Below are positions 34,336 to 47,700 of a DNA stretch of 64,000 nucleotides, piece after piece. Source of the stretch: Litoditis marina (lineage: Eukaryota; Nematoda; Chromadorea; Rhabditida; Rhabditidae). The stretch is taken from NCBI GenBank assembly GCA_964036275.1, contig OZ038433.1, forward strand, positions 15,013,801 to 15,077,800, written 5' to 3'. Position numbers and translations under genes: made by a program. The notes below the pieces were generated by a model. It ran no database searches, was not told the origin of the DNA, and was given only the letters and a program-made list of their open reading frames with translations. Position 1 is the first letter of the stretch, and each line of letters opens with the position of its first letter.

Positions 34336-34502
34336 ACGGGTAGGATCCTGGTTCCTTTTGAACTCCTAGTCAATGTATGTCTTCCTAATTAAGACCCTAA
34401 GAGCTGCTAGCACATTGTACGTTTACTGCCAACACATTCTCGTGTTTCTCGTGTAGTTTTGATCAACTTTAGTTTGAAGCAAACGAATTTTAAGTTATTA
34501 TC

Positions 34503-37500
34503 ATGGAGATGACCGTTTGTCGAGTTTGTAGCAAAAATTACACAGGATCCCTCCAACTTGGAGCCAGGGTGAGCAGTTTAACATTTTTTTCCAAACTAAA
34601 TTCTACTTTCGATTGATAACTTATGGTTGATATAGGGAGTGATCCATTCTTCATGATTATTTCAACTTGATGCATTCCATGGTTTACGAATTTCGACCGA
34701 AAACAACGTATAGTTTGCACATTTCTCCACTGGGCTTGGGCAGCTTGCCAATGCAATTTCAAGGCAGTTTTTGAACATGTTGAAATATTTCAAAACTATA
34801 GAAATTTATGTGGAGGGTTGTTTCCCTTCGTTATAATTCGTATTCGAGAAAACTTTCTGTAAAATATATGTTTTCGCTGGAAAACAGTGTTTCGAAGTTT
34901 TTGGCACGCTGCCAACGAGTCCAGTTGGGAAATGTGAGCCCTATAACCATACCAGTATAGACTAGTTTTCGAAGTGCGAACGCTATAGTTCTACTCATCA
35001 CGTCTGATAGAATGAATTCTTTACAGGACAAAACATAATGTTGATACAATATGTTTCTAATGAATACTTGAAAAACTAAGAATGTTTTGCCAGTTTGTAC
35101 TAACAAGATGAAACACATAACAGAAAACTTTCCAAAAACGTTGGAAAGGCTAAAAATCTACCTGATATTTCGTGCTTAAAGGGTGTAGAGTACCCACAAT
35201 CTAAAACTGGGATTCTACACGCTCAAGTGCCAAAATACTCCATCAAAGAGTTTTAAATTAGGAGAAGTGGTGTAATTTCAGGTTTGTCGCGCGTGTGCTG
35301 CGTTTTTTCGACGCGCCGTGGAAGGCAAAAAACATTTCGTTTGTCGAAGAGGAACGGGAAATTGCCCATTGAACTGTATGTTCTTTTCGGTTTTCCAATT
35401 CCATTCCATCATGTAAATGAAGCACTATAATGACGCAAACACTATTAATTTGGACCTAATTTCGTTTATAGTCCTTTTCAGTCCTACGTGCACAGTATGA
35501 TTCCAAGACCTGCAACTGGTTCTTGATGTTTAGAGAGCTCTAGGCCGAGTTTTTGTATCCGTGCTGAGTTTTATTCTCGAATCAGCGTGCTTTTATCGAA
35601 AAAGTGGAAAATATTTTCTGATCTCTATGAAACTACAAGCAAGGTTACATTTTCAACTTGATTTCCTTTGAAGCATTATTTCCGGCACAATTTCGAGTTC
35701 TAGTCGTACAAATCGTGTATTCTAGAAAATAAACATGTTCAGGTCCTCGAAAAGTTTTGTGTCAAAAGTGCCGTTTGGACAAGTGCATGGAAATGGGCGT
35801 AAAATATGATCAGGGTGGGTTTCAAAAAATAATTCTTTCAATAAATAACAATTTTACATAATGATATAGTCGACATCATTCCTACGTACATTCTTACAGT
35901 ACACATTCGAAGTTACCCAATGACTGTTTTATGATGCGAAATTCAACTTTATCGAAACATAACTCGAACACTCTGTGATCAGGAATCAAAATTGAATGCT
36001 ATAAATATGAACCTTTCCTACAATACTAACGTAACTTTTAAGCGGACTGAAAGTTACTTTATTCATACTACAACCAAGACAATTATCACATTCCAGTATC
36101 CGTAGAGGGGTGGGGTCCGTAGAAGGGAAACTAGGCATGGGTGAGCTTTATTACCAGCTCATGCGGTCTGCCATGAAGATATCGCACCGAGTGGGATCGA
36201 ACCATGGTGTTTTGAGTGCTAGCGCGCACACAACCAGTCGACCACTCGGCCCCAACATGCTTCACGTGACTGTTCAATTGACTAATAGTATGGATCATAC
36301 TGTAGGACTCCCAGTGAAAATGAAAAACACTATAAATTACAGGAGATAGCATTATGTGTGTGGATGATGTGGAATTACCAGCAATCGGACAGGTAAGCTT
36401 GTGGGTTTTGTAGGAAATGCTCAAATTAAAATTGTAGTTTGATCTCGATTTGCGCCGTCGTTCACAAATTTCGACTAGAAACAATAATAGTAATAAATAA
36501 ATTTGTGTACGGCCTATTTCATCCGTTTGGTCACTTTATTGTGAATCAATTTTACAAGTACATAATATCATTATCAACCGTAGATGGACTGTCCGTAGAG
36601 GGGGTGGAGATAGGCATGGATGAGCTTCGTAACCAGCTCATGCGGTCCGCCAGATAGTACCGCGGCGAGCGGGGATCGAACCCGGGTCTGAGGAGCGACA
36701 GCCGAACGCTAACCACTTGACCACTCGGCCCCCGACCCAATGAAACCAAACTTAAAAACACAGTAGATTAGAGCAACATACCAACTGTGTTGGAATGGAA
36801 TTAGAGCGTATCCTATACTATAGGTTGAGTCATGGAAAAAAACATTTTACAGACATTTATTCTATGTTGCATGCTGAATAAGAATACAAATATTCATGTA
36901 ACGGTTGAGTGTTAGTAATTCCATCGTGAAGGGGCGACGGCCGATTGTAAAAAAATGTACTAAGTACATATGTTTTCTCATTTCTGATAATTTTTACTTG
37001 TATTAGTGTTATTTCACTTTTCTCCATTTAACTTTCAGGCCGAAACACCGGAACAATCGCTACCGTCAGCGAGCTCGAACTGTTCACTACAGTCCATTCT
37101 GATGAAGTATCGGTAAATTTTTTTTCGATTTTTGTGTTTTTTCATTCAGAAAATGAGAAAAGAATGAGATTCTGGTAAAATCACCTTCAACGTCTGCCGT
37201 TTCAATGTTTTGTAACAACTTCGACGTAACTTTGTTTCTAACTAACATCATGTACTCATTTAAAGAGACCATCTCTCTATAATTTGAAATTTTCGAATCC
37301 CAAAAAAAGATATTCTATTGTGTTTCAATAGTCATCAACAACCTTAGAAATGTGAAATGAGAAAAAATTGCTCCAAGCCATTGAATACATACCCGAGCTT
37401 GAACATTTTCTCTGTGACGCTATACGGCTTGGTTAATTGGGTTTTCAATGAGTTCGACCTTTTCACTCATTTTCTGTATCCTGATAGACTTTGAGACGGG

Positions 37501-38548
37501 GTTGGAAAGTTTTTGTATTTCTATCAGTTTTTTCTTGATTTTTTGTACGTAACTCGTTCTCGGTGTACAATACGTATATCGAATTTATGAGTGAAACAGA
37601 GAAAGATGAGTATGAATAAGGTATATGTCCGTAATCAGATCTTCAAGCTCTGTCAGATGAAACTGCTAGCTAGAATGTCAAAATTAGAGAGAAATGGTCT
37701 CTTTAAGTTATTCAGTTTTCCTGCTTTTTTAATCACGCTGTATTATTTTCATTATAAATAAGATTCTATTAGAAGTATAAGATGAGTTCTTCTGTTAGTT
37801 TGTACTATATATTGACCTAATTCATACATCTTTCAGTAAAAATCGCGAGCGAAGAGCAGAGTTGGAACCAATTTTACTAAGTTCATCGGCCGTGATAAAC
37901 CCTATCGAAATTGAGGGAAAGGTAAGGCGATTTCGTTATAAAAACAGAAACAGAAGTCGATTACTTGTCGAATTTCGTATGAAACAAACGTGTGGTTTTC
38001 ATTTGATTCCGAGCTTGAAACCTCTATCGACAGATGTTTGAACTTTTTTTTGATACTCGTCAATCGTGAAACGAGATTTGCATCTTTTTAGGAATTTAGG
38101 TCTTAAAAACTGATAATAGAAATGGTCCATATTTGGAAATGTGATAATTTTTCGATTGCAAGTAACTTTCTGGTGATTCAGAGGACGCTGTTTACGTAAA
38201 ATCTGTGACAAGTATGTCACATTTTAAAACATTGACAACTTCTATTATCAAATATTGGCAATATTATGGTCACTGCCGCGTAACGAAGCGACGTGAATAG
38301 ATGGATAGGTAATTTGTGAATATGCGAGAACTTCTATATTATAAGGAAAAGTTTCATCCTCCTTTAAAATATTCATATTAAAAAAATTCGATTCAGATCA
38401 TTTCTGTGCCTACCTTCCGCTTGTTTTGTTCGATTATGAGAAAAGACAAGTCATTATTGGTTGAGATGGTAGAAGAGTCTTTTCGAGAACTACAGGGAAT
38501 GCCGACACAACACAAGGTAAAGGGAGAGAGAGAGAGAGACAGAGAGAC

Positions 38549-38591
<43 letters not shown>

Positions 38592-41500
38592 TGAAATTGC
38601 GAAATAGAGAAAGAATGGGAGATAGAACTAGAGGAGAGAAGAGCTAGAGAGAGAGATAGAGAAAAAACGAGAGGAGTAGAATTAAAGGGAAGAGAAAGGA
38701 GGTGAGCAAAAATCGAAGAGAAAATAGTGGAAATCGAAAAGATGGAGGAAGAGATAGAGCGAGAATCAGAAGACAAGAGAAAAAAGATAATGTCGAGGCA
38801 AAGAGAAACGAAAAGCAAGAGAGAGGGAGGGAGAGACATCGAGAAGGGAGATGGAAAAAAAGATGAGAGGGACAGAGAAGTGAACTCTGTAGAAGAGGAG
38901 AGGAGAGGAGACTTAGTAGAGAAAAGCGAACTAAGATGATCTGCTAGTTTCTGCACTTATCTGAATAAGAACTTGTCTCAGGTTCATCTGTACAACAACT
39001 TTTTTGCTGGCGATTGGCTTCTGGAGTTGCTTCAGAACACGTATAACATGCTCCATCTTCCGAAAGATGCACAATCTCCCAAAAGGTCAGTAGATCAATA
39101 ATAATCAATATTAATAGATACGGTGCACTAGACCACTTTTTGTAGTTCAATCCCATTGCTTTCTGGTTAAATTGTCAGTTGTAGCGTTTGCCCAGTTCAA
39201 ATTATAGCTAAGCTAAGGTCATTCAACATGAATCAAAAGTAGCTAATCCGAGTGCCGTGCTATAGTCGTCGTAGTGGATTCGAGCTTCACGTGAGCCCGT
39301 GACGGCGTCCCGCTCCCTCAAACAACTAATGAGCCACCCCCTATACTGTTAGTCAGTTGCACGGTCACGTGAAACATGGTAAACACAGCAGAACTCAGAA
39401 ACGTGCAAGGACAAAGTGCACGATGTCTCATTAGAATGCCAACTTTATGTGACTGTTCAATTTACTTCTAGTATAAGCTATATCTCACGCGATCCTGATT
39501 ATATTCCATTGATAGTTATGCTACAATGTTGGTAGCTCTTGAATAGTATCATCATGCGTGGAATTACACAACACTTTGCTTTCAAAAGGTGGTGCGTTTG
39601 AAGTGTGCATATCATGCGAACAGAAGCAAAACAAGATCAAAGATAACTATCAATGTTTTTCATCGGCGGTCTGGACCTTCTAACCGTATCAAATCTAAAA
39701 AAACGACTAAGTTTCAAGATGAAACAAGCCCATACGCAGCGTATTTCACGTCATCCGGTTGTGTTTGTAGTATGATACAGATGTTTTCGGTTATAGCTTG
39801 AGATCGAACTACAACTGTTTGGTCATTGCTCATAAGTTTTGTTCCAGACTAATGCTGCTGTCCGGTTTCTACTTGGATGGCGAGGGACATTCTCATTTTT
39901 ACGCCGAAGCAACGGGCAGAGAAGATCTAAATGCACTGAAACAGTGGGACATAATTTTTGAACATAATAACTGTTTCACTTCACGTCGTTCTGAGGTTGT
40001 AATCATCATACATATCACATTATAACCAGAACGTCTTCGTGTGCAGTAGTGGTACAGTTGATTCCTCATGGTGGATATTCGTATGTTCTGAGACATAGAT
40101 CCAGTGCATCTGACGACAAACACCAGAGTACGTATGCGAGAAGCTCTCAGCACCTTAATCCCATCCTGCGTCTCCTCAAACACACGCTATTTCTCCGCTC
40201 TGACATCCTGCCAAGATGTAAGAGACAAGTAATAGTGAGGCAGAGCGAGAGACGCAGGATGAGATGAACGTGCCCGGATCTTCTAGCCTAAGTACTCCGG
40301 ATTGAATTTGGATAGAGGTGCCGTTTCTCTGCTTACCAACAATCTTACTTTCTTACAAAAAATCTTACTTTCTTACAAAAAATCTTACTTTCTTACAAAA
40401 AATCTTACTTTCCCCTGAAAATCTCTTTTTCTCACAAAAAATCTTACTTTCTCACAAAAATTCATGCGTTCGCGAAAACATCTTATCTTCTCGAAAACGT
40501 CCAATTTTTCTAAGTTACCGTTTCGAAACTTTATTTTTCTCATTTTACATTCTCCTTTGAACTAAAATAGTACTTGGGAGTCTCTTATTGTTCAAATTTG
40601 TCAAATGTTTTGGTGTCTGATGTCAAATGGCAAAATTTAAGACTCTGCATAGCTTCAACTTTTAACGTTTTGGCTAATAGACTGCTTACTGGCGGTCAAT
40701 GAATTCAGAATAAGACTATATTTATATATTTAAACAGGTTAAAATAAGTGGGGAACATTAAACTTTCACTTCTGCATCTATGAAAGTTACATGGCTCGTT
40801 CTCCGTTTCTAAGAATTCGACCAATTCGAACAGTAGTGGTTCAGTTGATTCCTCATGGTGGACATTCGTATGTTCTGAGACAAAGATCCAGTGACATGCC
40901 ACAAACAACAGTAGAACCAACTGACGACAAATTGACTGTGAAAATGCATACCTGCATATCAAAATGCATTCCTGCATACCTGACATATCATCATTTTTCA
41001 TTTTTTTCGTAAAATACTCATCACAAGATGAGTATGAGTGCAGAGTTCAAAGTAATGTCGTAACAATAATTCAATCACTAACATGTGATGCAGACCAAAC
41101 TACAAAGCAGAAATGTATTATAGTCTTTTCAATTACTACTGAGACTCCTACAGTAGGATTTCGAAACCTCCAAGCCGTTTGCTCGTTTACTTTTCGTCGG
41201 AGAAGTTGAGGATTTTCATATCTCATTCTCCTTCTCAGGTGGAATAATTACACGAGAGCATTTTCCATGAACTACATTTTCAGCTTCACAACATCCTTCG
41301 AAAAGTTTGTAAGGTTACTGTAGGAGTCTCAGTAGGAATGGTGTGATCTATAGTTACTAATGCTTTTCAGTGTGACAACTCTTCTCTTCTCGGATCTGTA
41401 TGAGACAGTTGTGTCTACTTTTTCGAGAGTCGCACCGGACGAGATCGAGTTTATTGCTCTGTTTTGCCTCATTCTGTGGGCTCCCAGTGAGTTTTGTCGT

Positions 41501-43438
41501 ATCGTTTTGTCAAACCATTTAGGCGTATAGTAGGTTTAGTATAGTGCTTACATTTCCTAACTGAACTCGTTGGCAGCGTGCCAACCAAAAACTTTGGAAG
41601 ACTGTTATTTAGAGAAAACAAATGTAACAGAAAGTTTCCTTGATTACGAATAGTAACGAAGGGGAAAAACCCTTCACATAAATTTCTATTGTTTTGAAGC
41701 TTTTCAACATGTTCAAAAACTGCCTTGAAATTTCATTGGCACGCTGCCCAAGTCCACTTGAGAAATGTGCGAACTATAGAGGGTGAGCACGGGCGAGCAG
41801 ACAGCTCATCTGCCTTTCTTTCATCTACACACATTCCCATTGTCTCGCGGCGTACCATATTTTCATCTTTTTCCAAATTTATTCATTCGCTTTGCTTCGT
41901 TACGAGGCGGTGTCATCATACATCACAGATTTCTGTAGCGGCAGCTTCTTGTGAGTACCAATCTCTCCAAACACTCATGAGACACACCATGAGCTTTATC
42001 TCACGAGCTTTTGCTATGTTGCTATCCTACAACCTTGTAGGTAGCTCATGAGGTATCTCATGAGAGTCTCATGTGAACCTCTCGTGATATTGGAGGGATT
42101 GCTATATCGCCTGGTAGGTAATAAACGACATATAGCTCAGTTTCATGGTTTGTAGTTTGAACTCGTTCTCAGAAGTTCAGCGGAGTTTCGGGGATCGTCT
42201 CGGAAGCAAGTACAGAGCACAAGTTTTCAACGATTTACACGACTACTATAGGTGAGACAATAGAGACATGAAAGGGTTTGCTATTCTCCGAAAAACCTAT
42301 ATAGTCGTCGCCAACGAGAAGGCGGGAGGGTACTGTATATCTCACTTTCCTCTGTGTACGCACGCATGTCTTTGATTCCAAAGCCTGCAGGTTATGTTCT
42401 CTAATAGCGCAGTGGTTGTTGCACCCTGCTACAAACCTTTTGCTCGCAGGTTCGATTCCGGCGAGAGACAGACATTTATAATATGGGCACCCACTATAAG
42501 GTGTAGTATGAAATATAACTGTGGGTATAGTTTGAATCCCATGAGTTCTGGTCAAAACTTCGTAGGTTTGGTTTGTAGTGAGATCAAACCACAGAGGGGA
42601 ATTGTTCGTTGCGTATGCCAGAAAAAAAATCTTTACCAAACGGGCAAAATTCAACACAGCTCGGAACTGGACCGCTAATCTTGTGCGACTCAAATTGTGG
42701 AGTGCTGAAAATACGGAAAACACTGTAAAATCGAAGAGCTCGAGAAGCTTGCCTTGAAATCTAATCAGCTTCTAGACGCAACCCAAGTTCTTCAGAGACG
42801 TCTATACTAGAAGTAAACTGAATAGTCACGTAAAGTTAGCATTCGATTGAGGCATCGTGCACTTTGTCCTTGCACGTTTCTGAGTTCTGCTGTGTTCACA
42901 TATTCCACGTGACTACGCAATTGACTTAGTATTTGAGTAACTATAGTCACATTTTATAGGCCTCACGCAATAATTTCAGAGACCATCTCAAGATGGACAG
43001 CTACACGAAGCGACTGGGAGATGTGATGATGCTGTTCAGCGAGATACAGGTTGCTCTTTTCACAATACGTTCTTTTTCATCTCACAAAACTAGATTTTTC
43101 TATTGAGTTCTGTGTCTATTGAGATTGGAATCTGGTTTTCTTTTTATTGAAAAGAGGAAAGAGTTGAATTGTATAGATAAAAACAACAGTATTGATTCTA
43201 TTGGGTTATTTATTTGAACAAGATATATTGGGTCACTAGGACGTTTTGGATGTTATGGTTATATAAATGTGTTCAGTGAAAGATGCACATTCATATAACC
43301 ATTATTGATTTTGTTTTCATTTCGTTGCAGCTGGCAGTGAAGAGGGTGGCGAGCGACGTGATCTTCGTCAAATTATTCAAGATTCACGAAGTGGACCCAT
43401 TTATGTACGAAGTATTCAGTTCGACAACGTCAATATAA
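34503..43438 (+). CDS. Supplementary nuclear hormone receptor (NHR family)
   Basis: Thirteen exons: 34503-34568, 35282-35375, 35743-35814, 36343-36392, 37039-37112, 37837-37921, 38397-38516, 38982-39085, 39848-39943, 41371-41486, 42173-42251, 42980-43049 and 43331-43438 (about 377 aa). The first three encode a C4 zinc-finger DNA-binding domain at residues 6-68. It has CRVC, then VCRACAAFFRR (P-box helix), then CQKCRLDKCMEMGV. This is the signature of nematode nuclear receptors that bind DNA as transcription factors. A Ser/Glu-rich hinge follows (TPEQSLPSASS). A helical ligand-binding-like domain runs from about residue 150 (VPTFRLFCSIMRKDKSLL...DEIEFIALFCLILWAP) to a C-terminal helix EVDPFMYEVFSS. 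The exon 9/10 junction is the least certain. Using CA|GTGGGA (39943) to TTTTCAG (41370) keeps phase; ending at 39995 and starting at 41354 also keeps phase, with different residues. Which C. elegans nhr gene corresponds is not assignable from sequence alone. Introns contain SINEs and MITEs. Confidence 0.85.
34625..34945. mobile_element. MITE-like element, family H (copy 1)
   Basis: The interior contains TTGGCACGCTGCCAA, GTTTTTGAACATGTTGAA and TATAGAAATTTATGTG. These blocks recur in inverted order at 41558-41782. It lies in the first intron of the nuclear receptor; its left boundary is unclear. Confidence 0.65.
36096..36256 (-). mobile_element. tRNA-derived SINE-like element, family K (copy 2)
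   Basis: Reading the minus strand gives GGGGCCGAGTGGTCGACTGG, then a GGTTCGATCCCACTCGGTG box B-like core and a body with GACCGCATGAGCTGG. It is antisense in nuclear receptor intron 3. An end fragment of a family D MITE abuts it at 36259-36298. Confidence 0.8.
36583..36735 (-). mobile_element. tRNA-derived SINE-like element, family K (copy 3)
   Basis: The minus strand has GGGGCCGAGTGGTCAAGTGG and CGGGTTCGATCCCCGCTCG, then GACCGCATGAGCTGG. The tRNA-like part is well preserved and could be misread as tRNA-Leu/Ser. The attached body shared with copies 1 and 2 marks it as a SINE. It lies in nuclear receptor intron 4. Confidence 0.8.
38520..38930. repeat. (GA)-rich low-complexity intron
   Basis: Almost the whole of nuclear receptor intron 7 is purine-rich GA repeat on the plus strand, immediately after the exon 7 donor. 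Confidence 0.88.
39347..39475. mobile_element. MITE-like element, family D (copy 5, reverse)
   Basis: Starts TACTGTTAGTCAGTTGCACGG and ends GTTCAATTTACTTCTAGTATA. In nuclear receptor intron 8. Confidence 0.88.
40044..40893. repeat. Duplicated 63-bp block, about 790 bp apart
   Basis: CAGTAGTGGTACAGTTGATT...GTTCTGAGACATAGATCCAG at 40044-40106 and its near-identical partner at about 40831-40893 lie in direct orientation in nuclear receptor intron 9. Both are open in the same frame (VVVQLIPHGG then YVLR). I do not recognise a protein family and see no matching exon junctions. Confidence 0.7.
40335..40465. repeat. Tandem repeat, 20-bp unit
   Basis: Six to seven imperfect copies of AATCTTACTTTCTTACAAAA in direct tandem in nuclear receptor intron 9. 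Confidence 0.9.
41118..41353. mobile_element. MITE-like element, family C (copy 3)
   Basis: Starts TATAGTCTTTTCAATTACTAC and ends GTCTCAGTAGGAATGGTGTG...CTATAG. Its end lies 17 bp before the preferred acceptor of nuclear receptor exon 10. The element's own terminal CTATAG could serve as an alternative acceptor. Other copies: 512-725, 15676-15911, 56211-56445 and 60334-60569. Confidence 0.88.
41558..41782. mobile_element. MITE-like element, family H (copy 2)
   Basis: TCGTTGGCAGCGTGCCAACC near the left and TTGGCACGCTGCCCAAGTCC near the right pair as terminal inverted repeats. It is inverted relative to the copy at about 34.6-34.9 kb and lies in nuclear receptor intron 10. Confidence 0.8.
41937..42115. 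mobile_element. Inverted-repeat element, family E (copy 3)
   Basis: GTAGCGGCAGCTTCTTG left and GGATTGCTATATCGCC right ends, more diverged, with CTCATGAGGTATCTCATGAG in the interior. It lies in nuclear receptor intron 10, next to the family H copy. Confidence 0.75.
42301..42502 (+). mobile_element. tRNA-derived SINE-like element, family J (copy 3)
   Basis: TATAGTCGTCGCCAACGAG start, AATAGCGCAGTGGTTGTTGC box A-like, GGTTCGATTCCGGCG box B-like, GGCACCCACTATA end. It is in nuclear receptor intron 11, sense orientation. Confidence 0.85.
42804..42935. mobile_element. MITE-like element, family D (copy 6)
   Basis: TATACTAGAAGTAAACTGAAT start and GCAATTGACTTAGTA end, with CTTTGTCCTTGCACGTTTC interior. 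Confidence 0.85.
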
Positions 43439-44728
<1,290 letters not shown>

Positions 44729-47700
44729 ATGGAAAAATCAAGTTCTGACCTGCGAGGAATTAAGTTCTGTCCCGGGGACATTTTGTACAACCGTCTAACT
44801 TCTCCTCATTTGCGTTATGTCTCGTCGCACAGCGCGCTATGCTAATCTATAATAATTATTTCAAGCGCTATGCTAATTTCTAGTCTCGACAGTAATGCAT
44901 TGTTTCACTTTAATAAAACTGTAATTTTTTGTAAACCACTAAATTTTTTCCATTTTCATAAAGAACGTTTTTCTCAACACCTAAAGTTGATCAGAATCAT
45001 GTTAAAACCTTCTTTAACATGACACGAGTATGCTAATTACACCACTCATGTAAACCAGGCGAGACATGTTAACATGTTAACAGCAGTGTTCTTCAATCAA
45101 TGTTTGACACGATTTCCATAATCAGCACAATCAGACTCATTTTATGAAAACAATTGCGCAAAATGTTTGTCTTACTTTGTTTTTCTTCCATTTCAATTGT
45201 TGCAATTTATTGTTTATGAATTATAATTATTTCAACAAGAGGTCAAAATTTACATAATTTTCAAAGAATTGTTCATGTTTTGTTTGCGTATGCCTCTCTA
45301 ATCAATTTATTAATTTTTTTATATATTTGCTCATTTTCGTTCTCTCTTTTTCTTACTTTTATCCACTCCCTCTGTATATCTCGCCACCACTTTCTTTACT
45401 CTCGCTAACTCTCACGTTGACTGTCGTTACCCGTCTTAACCTTTTGTCATATCTTTCTCTTCAACTCTTGCCACCTCTCTCTCTCTTTCTCTCTCTCTCT
45501 CTTTTCTTTTCCCCTAATTCTTGCCTTTTCTCTCCTCTCTTTTTTTCCAAACCACTGCCACCTCTATCTCTCAGTCGGATGTCAACTGGAAATGGTTTTT
45601 TTCTGAATGTGACATGAACATATGCCCAAGCTCCGATGAAATCATTTTTTCTCTTCTATTGAATGCGGCGGGTGGTTCCTATTTGGCGAGCTTTTCAGCA
45701 ATGGACGAAATGACGAATGACGCAAATGGTCTTTATTTTTTTGTGGTTATGTTGAATCCATAATACTCTTGTTCTCACGCTTTCTGTCTCTCCCATCGTC
45801 GTACGTTTTAACTCCCCATCTCTCCCGGAAAAATTGAACGATTTTCATCACCCCTGTGGGGGGGGGGGGGGGGGTAAATGTACAATGTGATTCTACTACG
45901 AATCGGATTCCAGAGTAGTTTCTCTCAGAGGGGAGGGATAAAGGGCTACGGTACATTATATGCCCTAAAAAATAAATCTTCAAGCAAGTCTCAGTTGGAA
46001 TGTACGCCGAATCTCTTGCATCAGTTCGACTGTACTGAGCCAACTTTAAAACAGTATAGATGAATGAGAAAGTGGAGATTTAGTCTTGGTTTATTCATTT
46101 TTGGTGTTAACTTTGAATCTATATCCACTCGTTGAATGTAATTTCGTTTCGACACAAAATAGAAACTCAAACTCGTTCCAGGTATCGCGTCCGTCTCCAC
46201 AAACAATTGAAGTCAGGCCAGTTCGGGATGATCTGGAGCGGGAAGATGCTCAGTCCAATTGAGGTCAACGCCACCGTATATGTAAGTTATCTCGTTGTTA
46301 TCTGGAATTGTTGTGTTGAAAGATGAACAGGGGGGGGGGGTTGTGGTAGGCTTCAATATTACACAATTTTTTTCTTACTGGAAAGTTGAGGAAAGTTAGT
46401 TACGTTTCTTGCAGTTCACATGTTATTTGATACCCCGTCGCTTTCTCATTTGTTCAGCCGTTATAAAGGTCAGTTGAACTGGTGAATTCCTTCCCGAACC
46501 GAACCAGTTGATTTGTTCTAGAACCGAAATAAATTCAGGCCAACAAAGTTAAACCGAACCAATTCATGTAATTAATGCTGAAATTGGTCGACTGCGTAAC
46601 GTTTACTGAGGTTTGGTTCGGTTTCATGTCGGTTTGAGTACGCAAACGGTTTGGTTCTTTACCGAACCAACTGGTTCGGGAAGAATCGGTTTGGTTTGGG
46701 CTCGGGAAGAGTCGGTGCGGGGAGAAATTTGCCGGTTGTACTAGTTTTCTAAATGAACTAAACCGAGTGCATCGATGTTAACAATATAGTTTTGTTCTGT
46801 CACAAAATCACAACTCAGTAAATGTGTTCCAGGTATCGGGTGTGACTTGGTGTTTATATGTTGTTGATTTGCAGAGGTTTTGTTTAATTCTTCATACATT
46901 TTGCCCTCCTTCGGGAACGTGAGTGTGACTGGGGCCCCGCTCTGTTCGCATTGAAATCGAGGTAAATTACAATACAAATATGTCTGACCGGTTTTTCTGA
47001 TAACCTGACCCTTTTCGTGAAATGAACCGGATATCAAAATGAAAAGTGAAAATTGGATTTGCAGTTTGCTCATCAAGAGTAAATGAGTTTTGATTCATTG
47101 GAGCATCTTGACCACCCTCAATTGCCCGAAATCAGTAATACGTAATCATGAAAACGGTTAAAATGAGAATTTTCTTGGTAGACGGTTGTCACATCCTAGC
47201 ATATCAAAGTTGGTTCCGATCGTCTTCACCATTTGGTTTGAAAATAAACAGATACTGATAGCAATACCATACTTGATATACAATTATCTATTCAGATAAA
47301 TAATACTGGGACTGCTGCTGTGTTTTTTCGTTAGATTTTGGCACAAACGGACTGTTTCAGCGAGTGTACTGACTTGCTTGGTATCTGCTTTGCCGCAGAT
47401 TTCTACCTGGTATGCTTCGCTGCTCATGGTTCGAGGACCCTTGAAGAAGAGTTATCGGAGGCGTCTAGCAGAGTCAGTTACTTCACTTTTCATTTCTCAC
47501 AATCAGTGTTCACACTTATCATCTTAAAATCCGAACTATTACTAATTGTCATCGGAAAAAGTTGTGATCTTTTCAAGGTTCGTTTTTCCTCTGACGCATT
47601 GATTCTTCCTCCTGAGACTACTACAGTACATTTTCGAACTTCATCAACATTTAAACCAAACTTTGTTCTCGCTGGATAGTTTGAGATCACATCTGTTAAG

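Larger units (their letters stand above)
32004..34502. other. Intergenic DNA between the SRSX and nuclear receptor genes
   Basis: It holds a (TA)n tract (32035-32082), MITEs of families D (32217-32356), C-like (about 32357-32570), F (32566-32795) and E (32826-33008 and 34149-34335). The remaining AT-rich sequence shows no recognisable exon. Confidence 0.6.

Noticed and set aside
36660..36735. tRNA-Leu or tRNA-Ser gene on the minus strand
   Set aside because: Box A and box B are good, but the sequence is joined to a SINE body shared with two other copies and lacks a pairing acceptor stem.
42235..42723. 162-codon minus-strand open frame
   Set aside because: It crosses a tRNA-derived SINE and an exon of the plus-strand nuclear receptor, with no recognisable domain.
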